NCBI GenBank assembly: GCA_948470005.1
Contig: CAOKNI010000009.1
Location: forward strand, 1-34,369
DNA length: 34,369 nucleotides
Source: an uncultured Mycoplasmatota bacterium
GTDB taxonomy: Bacteria > Bacillota_I > Bacilli_A > RF39 > UBA660
Direction of reading: 5' to 3'
Part shown: positions 25,236-33,551 of the stretch, piece after piece
Numbering within the stretch: the stretch's first letter is position 1
How the letters are laid out: each line of letters starts with the position of its first letter
Notes under the pieces: generated by a model
What the model saw: the letters and a program-made list of their open reading frames with translations, nothing else
Told to the model about the DNA's origin: nothing
Database searches by the model: none
Made by a program: the position numbers and the translations under genes

Positions 25236-25688
25236 ATGTATAATGAAATTATAAGTAATTTAAAAATGCAGTTGTCACCATCAAGCCTAAATGAAATATT
25301 ATCTAAAAAAATCCATTTAGGAATATTTAATAATATTTATTTGCCATATATATTAAATGGAACCAAAACGATTGAATCGCGTTTTAGTAAAAATAAGATT
25401 TTACCGTATAATAATATTACGAAAGATGACATTGTTATCATAAAAGAAGCAGGAAAAAGTATTGTTGGGTATTTTACTATTAAAAATGTTTTATTTTTTG
25501 ATTTAAAAAAGACTAAAATCTCTGATATAAAAAAAGAATATAATCAATATTTATGTATAGATGATACATTTTGGCACGAAAAAGACAATAGCAATTATGC
25601 AACTCTTATCTTTATTGATAAAATTTTTAAAGTAAAACCCTTTAATATAAAGAAAAAAGGTATGCAAACATGGCTTAAATTAAATTAA
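25236..25688 (+). CDS. ASCH-domain protein
   Basis: The 150-residue product has an ASCH-like core: IHLGIFNNIYLPYILNGTKTIESRF at about 27-51, where the GTKTIESR element is the family hallmark, then the strand DIVIIKEAGKSIVGYFTI. ASCH domains are PUA-like folds linked to RNA or modified-nucleotide binding. The exact substrate is unknown. The start has no clear Shine-Dalgarno; the short upstream reading frame at 25190 has one. It follows the decayed Rpn gene and precedes ftsY by 19 bp, with a weak GAGG ribosome site for ftsY. Confidence 0.75.
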   Translation: MYNEIISNLKMQLSPSSLNEILSKKIHLGIFNNIYLPYILNGTKTIESRFSKNKILPYNNITKDDIVIIKEAGKSIVGYFTIKNVLFFDLKKTKISDIKKEYNQYLCIDDTFWHEKDNSNYATLIFIDKIFKVKPFNIKKKGMQTWLKLN

Positions 25689-25707
25689 TTGGAAAAGAGG
25701 AAAAAAC

Positions 25708-26706
25708 ATGGGATTATTTGATAAATTTAAAAAGGTATTCAGTAAAAAAGAAGTAACTAAAGAAGAACAAGAGGAAATTATCACTTATGAAAAAGGCTTA
25801 GAAAAAACTCGCAAAGAGTTTGTTAATGAATTAAGTATTTTAGGACATAAATTCACCAAAGTATCAGAAGAATATTTTGAAGAATTAGAAAATCTTTTAA
25901 TTATGGCTGATATTGGAGTTAATACTGTTATGAAATTTATGGATGAGTTACGATCTCGCGTAAAAAAAGAAAACATTACGGATACTAAATATTTAATTGA
26001 TGTTATCGTTGATGAATTATTTATTATCTATGTAAATGGTGAGTCCTTAAGCGACAAAATAAAAATAAACAACGATGGCCCAACTGTCATATTAATGGTT
26101 GGTGTAAATGGGGTAGGAAAAACTACGACCATAGGTAAGCTTGCTCATAAATACAAAGAGGAAGGTAAAAAGGTTATGTTAATTGCCGGTGATACCTTTA
26201 GAGCAGGTGCAGTACCTCAGCTTAAAGAATGGGCAAATCGCACAGATTCGTTATTTTATGGTAAAGAAAATACAGACCCAGCTGGTGTTATTTATGATGG
26301 CCTAGTAAAAGCTAAGAAAGAAAATATTGATATCGTTTTAGTTGATACTGCTGGTCGTCTTCAAAATAAAATTAATTTAATGAAAGAGTTAGAAAAAATT
26401 AATAAAGTTATTGCTACTCATATTAATGGAGCTCCACATGAAACCCTTTTAGTTATAGATGCTGCAACCGGCCAAAATGGTATCTTACAAGCTGAAAGCT
26501 TTAAAGAAATTACTAATATAACTGGAATTGTTTTAACTAAGCTTGATGGAACAGCCAAAGGAGGTATTGTTTTAGCCATCAAAGAAAGCACTCAGATACC
26601 TGTAAAATTTATTGGCTTAGGTGAAGGGATGACAGATTTAAAAACTTTTGATATTGAAAATTATATTTATGGTTTATTTAAGGATATGATTAGCGATGGA
26701 AAATAG
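25708..26706 (+). CDS. ftsY: signal recognition particle receptor FtsY
   Basis: The 332-residue GTPase docks SRP-ribosome complexes at the membrane. A short charged A domain (1-25) precedes the helical N domain (about 26-110) and the G domain: GVNGVGKTT (132-140), DTFRAGAVPQLKEWA, DTAGRLQNK and TKLDGTAKGG. The short acidic A domain is as in Gram-positives. AGAGG lies before the ATG. ylxM overlaps its 3' end by 11 nt, so the two are co-expressed; ffh is not in this window. Confidence 0.98.
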   Translation: MGLFDKFKKVFSKKEVTKEEQEEIITYEKGLEKTRKEFVNELSILGHKFTKVSEEYFEELENLLIMADIGVNTVMKFMDELRSRVKKENITDTKYLIDVIVDELFIIYVNGESLSDKIKINNDGPTVILMVGVNGVGKTTTIGKLAHKYKEEGKKVMLIAGDTFRAGAVPQLKEWANRTDSLFYGKENTDPAGVIYDGLVKAKKENIDIVLVDTAGRLQNKINLMKELEKINKVIATHINGAPHETLLVIDAATGQNGILQAESFKEITNITGIVLTKLDGTAKGGIVLAIKESTQIPVKFIGLGEGMTDLKTFDIENYIYGLFKDMISDGK

Positions 26707-26998
26707 AGAATACTTAAATAGTCTTTTTGATATCTATAAAGAATTATTAACTAAAGTAGAACAAGAAACATTTATAAACTACTACATTGAAGACTTATCA
26801 CTTAGCGAGATAGCAGAAAATAGAGGCATTTCTAAAAGTAGTGTTGGTAAAACGCTTCAGCAAGCTACAAGTAAACTTGAAGAATATGAACATATATTAT
26901 CTAATTTCACTTTTCGAGAGAAAATAAGAAAATCTTTAGAAGAAGAAAAAAAAATTGATACTTTAAAAAAACGTCTAACTGACATAATAGATAATTAA
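26696..26998 (+). CDS. ylxM: YlxM/p13-like putative SRP regulatory protein
   Basis: The 100-residue protein matches the UPF0122/YlxM family: EQETFINYYIEDLSLSEIAE and GISKSSVGKTLQQATSKLEEYE form a sigma-factor-like HTH. YlxM modulates the SRP GTPase cycle in streptococci and is normally encoded beside ffh or ftsY. It overlaps ftsY by 11 nt in a different frame and ends at a terminator. Confidence 0.88.
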   Translation: MENREYLNSLFDIYKELLTKVEQETFINYYIEDLSLSEIAENRGISKSSVGKTLQQATSKLEEYEHILSNFTFREKIRKSLEEEKKIDTLKKRLTDIIDN

Positions 26999-27021
26999 GC
27001 TCTTTTTATTAGAGCTTTTTT
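26997..27021 (+). terminator. terminator of ftsY-ylxM
   Basis: AAGCTCT (26997-27003), loop, AGAGCTT (27011-27017), then a T-run. Confidence 0.85.
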
Positions 27022-27055
27022 GGATTAAATATTAGCACTTTTTAACATTTTCTAG

Positions 27056-27061
27056 TATAAT
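27056..27061 (+). promoter_or_regulatory. -10 box of the ABC exporter gene
   Basis: TATAAT at 27056-27061; GAGGTG begins 7 bp later and the ATG is 18 bp after the box. Confidence 0.5.
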
Positions 27062-27079
27062 AATCCTGAGGTGAAATCC

Positions 27080-28798
27080 ATGAATAAAAATAAGTACTTA
27101 AAAAAAATTTTTAAATATTTTAAAGATGAAAAGCAAAATATCTTTATTTATATTGTCACATCTTTAATAATTGTTATTTTAAATACAATAATGCCTTTTC
27201 TATCTGCTAAGAGTTTAAGTGCTATTACTTCTATTAATTTATCTTTAATGGTTAGTCTAGCTTTTATTATTTTTGTAATTTATTTATTTAATGAATTAAT
27301 CAGATTCTTTAATAATGAAAGTGGTCGTAAAATTCAAAATAATGTTGAAATAAAAATTAAGGAAGATGTTTCTAAAGAGTTATTTAATCTTGAAATGCAA
27401 AACTTTGATAAAGAAGGAACTGGCTTTTTTGCTACTAGAATTGAAAATGAACCACGCATTCTTGCTAATATATTTTCTAGTTTAAGATTTAATATTACAA
27501 GTATTTTAACTTCTATTGGTATTTTTTTCTATATATTCTATATTAGTCCTATAATTGGTATATTTTTCTTTATCGTTTCATTTATTAATTTTTATATTAA
27601 TTTTAAGAGAACCAAAAGATGGGAACTAGAAAGAAAAAAAGATAATGAAATGCGTGAAAAATATAGTAGTAATTTTAGCGAATTGATACGTGGTATCAAA
27701 GATATTAAAGTTTTGAATCTAAAAAATTATTTAATTTCCAAAACAACTAAAGAACAAAAAGAATTAATATTATATAACTATCAAATGCAAAAAAAAGACC
27801 AGAAATCTTATATTTTAACTAGTATTATTCATTATTTAATGGATTTTCTTCTAATTATAATTGGGGTAATTTTAATAAAATATAATATGATAACCGGTGC
27901 TTCTTTCTTAGTTATTTATATGTACAAAGGTGATGCTAGTTATTTTTTAAATGACATTAGTAGCTTGCACCGGAGTTATAAAGAATTTGATTTATCATTA
28001 GTAAGATTATACGAAATGGTTGACGGTGGTAAATATCCTAAGGAAATTTTTGGCACCAAAAAGTTAATCAATCTAAAGGGTAATATAGAATTTAAAGATG
28101 TTTCTTTTAGTTATAGTAATAAAGAAGTTCTTAAAAACTTGAGCTTTAAAATAGATGCTTGTGAGACTATCGGGATTGTTGGGAAAAGTGGCGCTGGTAA
28201 AACTACCATAATTAATTTAATTAATAAATTGTACAATGTTTGTGAAGGAACTATTTTGATTGATAACATAGATATTAAAGATATATCTGAAGATAGTTTA
28301 AGAAAAAATATTTCTACAATCACCCAAAATCCTTATATCTTTAACATGTCTATTAAAGATAACTTAAAAATCGTAAATCCTCGAATATCTGATCGCGAAA
28401 TAAAAGAAAAATGTAAACTTTGTGCTTTAGATAAATATATTGATGGGTTGCCCCAAAAATACGATACCTTAGTCGGAGAAAATGGTGTTATTTTATCAGG
28501 AGGTTTAAAACAAAGATTAAGTATTGCAAGAGCGCTCATTAAAAATAGTAAGATTATTATTCTTGATGAAGCAACTAGTAGTTTAGATAATGAAACTCAA
28601 GATTATATTCATCATTCTCTAAAAAAAATAAAAAAGGATTATACTATCATAATTATTGCTCATCGCTTATCCACTGTAAAAGATTGCCATAAAATATTAG
28701 TAGTTGATGATGGTAAGATTGTTGGCTTTGATACGCATGATAATTTAATTAAAAATAATAAAGTTTATAAGCGGTTATACAAAAAAGAATTAACTTAA
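27080..28798 (+). CDS. ABC exporter half-transporter (membrane and ATPase domains fused)
   Basis: The 572-residue product has about six membrane helices in the first 300 residues and a C-terminal ATPase with Walker A GKSGAGKT (about 368-375), signature LSGGLKQRLSIARAL (about 471), Walker B IIILDEATSSLD and switch His in IIAHRLSTV. It should work as a homodimer, since no second half is adjacent. Substrate (lipid, peptide or drug) cannot be read from the sequence. AGGTG precedes the ATG by 6 nt; the in-frame GTG at 27071 is rejected because it belongs to the ribosome site. It stands alone, with no immunity or peptide gene beside it. Confidence 0.92.
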   Translation: MNKNKYLKKIFKYFKDEKQNIFIYIVTSLIIVILNTIMPFLSAKSLSAITSINLSLMVSLAFIIFVIYLFNELIRFFNNESGRKIQNNVEIKIKEDVSKELFNLEMQNFDKEGTGFFATRIENEPRILANIFSSLRFNITSILTSIGIFFYIFYISPIIGIFFFIVSFINFYINFKRTKRWELERKKDNEMREKYSSNFSELIRGIKDIKVLNLKNYLISKTTKEQKELILYNYQMQKKDQKSYILTSIIHYLMDFLLIIIGVILIKYNMITGASFLVIYMYKGDASYFLNDISSLHRSYKEFDLSLVRLYEMVDGGKYPKEIFGTKKLINLKGNIEFKDVSFSYSNKEVLKNLSFKIDACETIGIVGKSGAGKTTIINLINKLYNVCEGTILIDNIDIKDISEDSLRKNISTITQNPYIFNMSIKDNLKIVNPRISDREIKEKCKLCALDKYIDGLPQKYDTLVGENGVILSGGLKQRLSIARALIKNSKIIILDEATSSLDNETQDYIHHSLKKIKKDYTIIIIAHRLSTVKDCHKILVVDDGKIVGFDTHDNLIKNNKVYKRLYKKELT

Positions 28799-28852
28799 GA
28801 TTGAATATTAATAAATAATTGCAAAATTAATAAATAAAATTACATTTTTTTC

Positions 28853-28881
28853 TTCACATTTTCCTTATTTTGTAGTAAAAT
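28853..28881 (+). promoter_or_regulatory. promoter of pyk
   Basis: TTCACA at 28853-28858, 17 bp, TAAAAT at 28876-28881. Leader is about 25 nt, with GGGAGG before the ATG. Confidence 0.65.
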
Positions 28882-28913
28882 GTAATACTGAACTAAATGG
28901 GAGGAAAAATTAT

Positions 28914-30320
28914 ATGAAAAAAACTAAAATAATTTGTAGTATCGGTCCTTCAACACAAACTTGGGAAAATTTCAAAGGTATTGTCGAAGCTGGTATGAAT
29001 GTAGCAAGAATTAACTTTTCACACGCTACACCAGAAGAATGTGCATTAGATGAATCTCTAGTAAAAAGAGCTAATGAAGAATTAGGAGCTAATATTGCTA
29101 TTCTTTATGATACAAAAGGACCTGATTTAAGAACTTGTTCTTTTGAAGGAGATTATATTGAGTTAGTTGCAGGTTCTACTATTCGGATTGTGGAAGAAGA
29201 AATTACTGGAACAAAAGATGCTATTTGCTTTAATTATCGTGGTATAGTTAAAGATTTAAAAGAAGGTATGAGTGTCCTACTTGATGATGGTTTCTATAAA
29301 TTAGTTGTTGAATCTGTTGAAAGTGATGGCGTTACTTGTAAAATCATTAATGGCGGAACAATCAAAAGTAGACGTGGAGTATGTATACCAGGCACTAAAT
29401 TAGATGTTCCATATGTAAGTGACAAAGATGCTGAAGATATCAAATATGCTTGTGATAAAGATGGAGATTTTCTTGCTATATCTTTCGTTAATAGTGCTGA
29501 TAATATTCGTGAAGTAAGAGAACTTTGTCGTAAATATGGTAAACCAAATATGCCAATTATTTCAAAAGTAGAAACTCAATATGCTATGGATAACTTAGAT
29601 GAAATAGTTGAAGAAACAGATTATGTTATGGTTGCACGTGGTGACCTTGGAGTTGAAACTGGTGTTGAAAACTTACCGCTTTATCAACAAATGATGATTG
29701 AAAAATGTCGTGAAAAAGGTAAAGGCGTAATTATGGCTACTCAAATGATGTATAGCATGAAAAATAACATCCGTCCTACAAATGCGGAAGTTACAGATGT
29801 TGCGAATGCCGTTTTAGCTGGCTGTGATGCTATCATGACAAGTGAAGAAACCACTATGGGTAATTATCCAGTTGAAACTATTCAAAATATGGCTGAGATT
29901 TGTGAAAAAGTTGAAAGTTATTATAAATATGATTATCGCTATGATAAGAAAAATGATAAAGATGTTACTTCTATTATCGCTAGAAGTGTTGTAACAGCTA
30001 GTGAAGAATTAGAATCTAAAGTAATTGTTGCTGCAACCATGTCAGGTTATACTGCTAAAAAAATTAGTAATTTAAGACCTCGAGCTTTTGTGTTAGCAAC
30101 AGTTCCAAATGATAAAGTTGCTAAATCTTTAAACTTAAGATTTGGTGTTTATCCAGTAATTACAGGCGAATATAAATCAACTGATGAACTTGTAAATGAT
30201 GGTATTACTCAAGCTAAAAAATTTATGGATGTAAAAAATACCAGTGTTGTTATAACAGGAGGATTTCCTAATACTGGCAATAAAATTACTAATTTCATGA
30301 AAGTTGAAAATATTGATTAA
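28914..30320 (+). CDS. pyk: pyruvate kinase
   Basis: The 468-residue enzyme transfers phosphate from PEP to ADP, the last step of glycolysis. Seen are TKIICSIGPSTQTWEN, MNVARINFSHAT, DTKGPDLRT, ISKVETQYAMDNL with the catalytic Lys, MVARGDLGVE, and RPTNAEVTDVANAVLAGCDAIM. It has the A, B and C domains only, without the extra C-terminal PEP-utilising domain of Bacillus. TSEETT replaces the more common LSGETA. Its own promoter and terminator flank it. Confidence 0.97.
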   Translation: MKKTKIICSIGPSTQTWENFKGIVEAGMNVARINFSHATPEECALDESLVKRANEELGANIAILYDTKGPDLRTCSFEGDYIELVAGSTIRIVEEEITGTKDAICFNYRGIVKDLKEGMSVLLDDGFYKLVVESVESDGVTCKIINGGTIKSRRGVCIPGTKLDVPYVSDKDAEDIKYACDKDGDFLAISFVNSADNIREVRELCRKYGKPNMPIISKVETQYAMDNLDEIVEETDYVMVARGDLGVETGVENLPLYQQMMIEKCREKGKGVIMATQMMYSMKNNIRPTNAEVTDVANAVLAGCDAIMTSEETTMGNYPVETIQNMAEICEKVESYYKYDYRYDKKNDKDVTSIIARSVVTASEELESKVIVAATMSGYTAKKISNLRPRAFVLATVPNDKVAKSLNLRFGVYPVITGEYKSTDELVNDGITQAKKFMDVKNTSVVITGGFPNTGNKITNFMKVENID

Positions 30321-30323
30321 TTG

Positions 30324-30349
30324 AAAAATTGAGTTTTAGCTCAATTTTT
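30324..30349 (+). terminator. terminator of pyk
   Basis: AAAAATTGAG (30324-30333), loop TTTTAG, CTCAATTTTT (30340-30349), followed by more T. Confidence 0.85.
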
Positions 30350-30422
30350 TTTAATCTCAAATTTCTTTGTCAATATTCCTGCTATTTTTCTATTTAGTAG
30401 TGTAAAACCTCTTAAAATGTAT

Positions 30423-30428
30423 TATAAT
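30423..30428 (+). promoter_or_regulatory. -10 box of the DedA-like gene
   Basis: TATAAT at 30423-30428; no clear -35. The ATG at 30446 has only a weak AGTGA site. Confidence 0.4.
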
Positions 30429-30445
30429 AATATTAGTGATTTTTT

Positions 30446-31024
30446 ATGTTTGAAATAATAGATACATTTATAGATACAACTCTTCAAAGTATGGGTGTGT
30501 GGGGACCAATTGTTGGCTGCTTTTTTATAACCATCGAGTCTATGGTTCCTATTTTACCTTTATTTGTTTTTATAACCCTTAATTTTTTAGCTTTTGGTAA
30601 TATTCTAGGATTTCTTATTTCGTGGTTATTTACATGCATCGGTTGTTCAATTTCTTTCTTTTTATTTCGTAGTAAATTCCAAACATGGTGGTATAAACGC
30701 CTTAAGAAAAAGGGTCTTATAAGTACTGATACTATGAACAAAATTACATCACTAAAATTTGAACAATTAACAACAATTATTGCGATACCATTTACTCCAG
30801 CCTTTTTGGTTAATATTGCTGCTGGGTTATCAGAAATGAGTTACCAAAAATTCTTAGGAGCATTAATGATTGGTAAATCTTTTTTAGTTTATTTCTGGGG
30901 ATTTGTTGGTGTTAGTTTAATTGAAAGCATCAAACATCCCGAGTATTTAATAAAAGTTTTAGTACTAATGCTAGTAGCTTATATATTAAGTAAAATTATC
31001 AACAAAAAATTACAAATAAATTAG
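30446..31024 (+). CDS. DedA/TVP38 (SNARE-associated) family membrane protein
   Basis: The 192-residue protein has the VTT/DedA fold signature: paired hydrophobic segments, MGVWGPIVGCFFITIESMVPILP near the start, and PFTPAFLVNIAAGLSEMSYQKFLGALMIGK in the middle, where the PFxPxFxVNIxAGL element is typical of TVP38-like members. These are multi-pass proteins tied to lipid scrambling and membrane energetics. Role here is inferred only by family. It starts 96 bp after the pyk terminator and ends 13 bp before rmuC, so it is probably co-transcribed with rmuC. Confidence 0.78.
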   Translation: MFEIIDTFIDTTLQSMGVWGPIVGCFFITIESMVPILPLFVFITLNFLAFGNILGFLISWLFTCIGCSISFFLFRSKFQTWWYKRLKKKGLISTDTMNKITSLKFEQLTTIIAIPFTPAFLVNIAAGLSEMSYQKFLGALMIGKSFLVYFWGFVGVSLIESIKHPEYLIKVLVLMLVAYILSKIINKKLQIN

Positions 31025-31037
31025 GAGGTGGAGTATT

Positions 31038-32120
31038 ATGGAATATGTAATAATTGGTATGTTAGGTCTTGTTATTATTTTGCTAATAATAAATATTTTA
31101 AAACAAGGCAACAATACTGAAATAACAGAAAAAATAGGAAAACTAGAATTAGGCTTAGTAAAAGAAATAGGTGAGTTTAAATCAAGTTTTGCAAGTGATA
31201 TAAGAACCGATTTTGATACCCTTAATGATCGTATTGAAAAGAAACTTTCAGATATTAATAATAAAGTTACGGAAAGATTAGACGAATCTTTAGAAAAAAC
31301 TAATAAAACTTTTGCAAATGTTTTAGAGCGTTTATCTAAAATTGATGAAGCTCAAAAAAAGATAGATGGGTTAGGGGAAGATATTATTTCTCTTCAAAGT
31401 ATCTTAACAGATAAAAAAACAAGAGGTATCTTTGGTGAAGTAAATTTAAACTTCTTACTTGAAAACGCTTTTGGTAGTTCTGCATCGGGAATTTACGACA
31501 TTCAACATAAAATGAGTAATGGCTTTATAGCAGATGCTTTACTATATGCTCCAAGTCCTTTAGGTACAATTGCGATTGACTCTAAATTTCCACTTGAAAA
31601 TTACGAAAAAATGACTAATAAAAAATTATCAGTAATGGAAAGAAGTATTGCTGAAAAACAATTTAAAATAGATTTTAAAAAACATATTGATGCTATAAGT
31701 ACTAAATATATCATACCTGGAGAAACAGCCGGTGAGGCTATCATGTTTTTACCGGCAGAAGCTATTTTTGCTGAGGTAAATGCTTATCATAATGATTTGC
31801 TAAATTATGCTTATAATAAAAAGGTATGGATTACTAGTCCCACTACTTTAATGAGTACTTTAACTGTTATTGAAATGATTTTAAAGAATATGGAACGTGA
31901 CAAATATGCTAAAGTAATTCATGATGAATTAAATAAGCTCGCAGTAGAATTTGACCGTTACAAAGAACGCTGGGATAAACTAGCTCGAAATATTAATACA
32001 GTAAGCAAAAGCGTAGAAGAATTAAATACAACTAGCGAAAAAATAACTAAACGTTTTGACTCTATTAATAAAGTAGAAGTTGATAAACTAACAAACGAGA
32101 AAGAATTAGTTGAGATTTAA
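31038..32120 (+). CDS. rmuC: DNA recombination protein RmuC
   Basis: The 360-residue product has a single N-terminal membrane helix (about 3-20), a long coiled coil (about 30-110) and the RmuC nuclease-like domain (about 115-340: KTRGIFGEVNLNFLLENAF, TIAIDSKFPLENYEKM, MFLPAEAIFAEV, VWITSPTTLMSTL). The acidic IDSKF element matches the PD-(D/E)XK-like core. RmuC limits rearrangement at inverted repeats in E. coli. GGAGGTG lies 8 nt before the ATG. It is convergent with the ORF6N genes, and no terminator is visible in the 10-bp gap. Confidence 0.92.
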   Translation: MEYVIIGMLGLVIILLIINILKQGNNTEITEKIGKLELGLVKEIGEFKSSFASDIRTDFDTLNDRIEKKLSDINNKVTERLDESLEKTNKTFANVLERLSKIDEAQKKIDGLGEDIISLQSILTDKKTRGIFGEVNLNFLLENAFGSSASGIYDIQHKMSNGFIADALLYAPSPLGTIAIDSKFPLENYEKMTNKKLSVMERSIAEKQFKIDFKKHIDAISTKYIIPGETAGEAIMFLPAEAIFAEVNAYHNDLLNYAYNKKVWITSPTTLMSTLTVIEMILKNMERDKYAKVIHDELNKLAVEFDRYKERWDKLARNINTVSKSVEELNTTSEKITKRFDSINKVEVDKLTNEKELVEI

Positions 32121-32130
32121 ACTAGTTCTT

Positions 32131-32555
32131 TTATTTATTGTTTATATTATTTAAACGAACGTATATATCTTTATTAGCGCTTAAAAAATGTCGCATCGAA
32201 ACAAAAGCATCCATTATTGCAATACTTATTTTGGTAGCTGTTTCAGATTTTAGTATTGTAGCAAGCATAACAACATCTTGCTCGGTAAAGACTCTAGGGT
32301 TGTATCTCCTGCTCCCCCATAATTACTTAATCTTGAGGTCGAAATTTTCGACCTCAAATCATTATATTCTTCTTTGGTTAACATCCAAGAAAATCTTTCA
32401 GGAAATTTCTCGATATTATTTTTTACTGCTTCATTAATACGTTTAATTTCTACTTGATAAAGTTTAGCTAAATCGCTATCAAGTATTACTTCTTTACCTC
32501 TAATAACATAAATCATGTTTTTAATTTCATCACTTTGTTTAATTATTTCAACCAT
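32131..32555 (-). pseudogene. ORF6N-domain gene broken by a frameshift in a G-run
   Basis: From ATG 32555 the frame gives an ORF6N (KilA-like phage regulator) domain: YVIRGKEVILDSDLAKLYQVE, RFPERFSWMLTKEEY. It then runs into SNYGG and off-frame sequence stopping at 32250. In the next frame, from about 32309, it continues RRYNPRVFTEQDVVMLATIL, AIMDAFVSMRHFLSAN and ends at 32131. The break is at GGGGG (minus strand, about 32322-32318), where a sixth G would restore the frame. Joined length is about 142 residues, a compact ORF6N protein. GAGAGG lies before the ATG. The start overlaps by one base the end of the full reading frame of the upstream paralogue. Confidence 0.75.
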
Positions 32556-33475
32556 TATATACCTCTCCCTGTAATATTGTTGATTTTATTTATTAAAACA
32601 TTTATAACTTCTTTATCTTCTAATCTGTTAATTGAAAAAGTTTTATTGCCAGCATGATTGATAGAAGCGCCACAGTGATATATAATATTCTTATCTATTA
32701 TTATATATCTATCATGAAATGAGTTATCATATATAACAGTTAGATTATGGTATTGTTAATTATATTTTTTGATATCAATATCTTTTAAAAGAGGGTTAGT
32801 TTTAATAATAAGGACAACTTTAACTATTAATTTAGAAATCATATCTAAAACACTTTTATCAGCATAGTTATCAATTATAATTAATTCTTTTTTGGCTTCA
32901 TTCATAATATCCATAAGTTTAGAATAAGCATCATAAATTTCACCACTAAAATAAATTTTATTTGCAAATACTTTAGTTTCAAATTTAGAAAATAATTCAT
33001 TAAGTTTTTTATCATGAATTAATAAATGCTGTTTATTTTCCATAAGCTCATTATTTATATTGATAAGATTTTCAAGTATATGTTCATTTTCATAAACAAA
33101 GTGTCGCATAGCAATAAAGGCCTCTATAATTTTAATACTTATTGATACTGCATTTTCGGTTCTTAAGACTGAGCTAAGCATTGCAACACCTGCTTCTGTA
33201 AAAACAAATGGTAAATATTTAGAATACTGTCCTTGGTTTAATTCTAAGGTTCCATTTTGGAACCTTAGAATATTATAATATTCTGTTTTAGTTAATTGGA
33301 AATAAAAATTTTTAGGAAATCTTCCGATGTTTCTTTTTACAGCTTTATTTATATCTTTAGTGCCATTTTTACAACCATAAAGTTTAGCTAAATCGCTATC
33401 AAGCATTACTTCTTTTTCTCTAATAACATAAATCATGTTTTTAATTTCATCACTTTGTTTAATTATTTCATTCAT
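32555..33475 (-). pseudogene. ORF6N protein with PLD-like tail, interrupted by an in-frame TAA
   Basis: From ATG 33475 (GGGAGG upstream) the frame encodes an ORF6N domain (about 8-105: REKEVMLDSDLAKLYG, FPKNFYFQLTKTEY, FVFTEAGVAMLSSVL) and a helical linker. A segment KKELIIIDNYADKSVLDMIS follows, and the frame meets TAA at 32756-32758. The same frame then stays open to 32555 with NLTVIYDNSF, HDRYIIID, YHCGASINHAG and KEVINVLINKI. HDRYIIID fits the HxKxxxxD pattern of phospholipase-D-like phosphodiesterases, so the intact protein (about 306 residues) would pair a DNA-binding ORF6N domain with a PLD-like tail. The cut-off 239-residue form lacks the HKD motif. Confidence 0.72.
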
Positions 33476-33498
33476 TAAATACCTCCCTGAATAATAGC

Positions 33499-33532
33499 AT
33501 TATAACATACATATGTATGCATAACAAGTCAA
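33499..33532 (-). promoter_or_regulatory. promoter and palindromic operator of the ORF6N genes
   Basis: On the minus strand TTGACT (33532-33527) is 17 bp from TATGTT (33509-33504) and 22 bp from TATAAT (33504-33499). A perfect 14-bp palindrome CATACATATGTATG (33506-33519) sits between them, well placed for a repressor. Confidence 0.5.
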
Positions 33533-33551
33533 AAAAATTACAAAATAAAAA

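Noticed and set aside
32138..32437. 99-residue plus-strand frame
   Set aside because: It is the antisense of the broken ORF6N gene.
32756..32758. TAA read through as an amino acid (altered code)
   Set aside because: TAA ends most other genes in this window as a normal stop.
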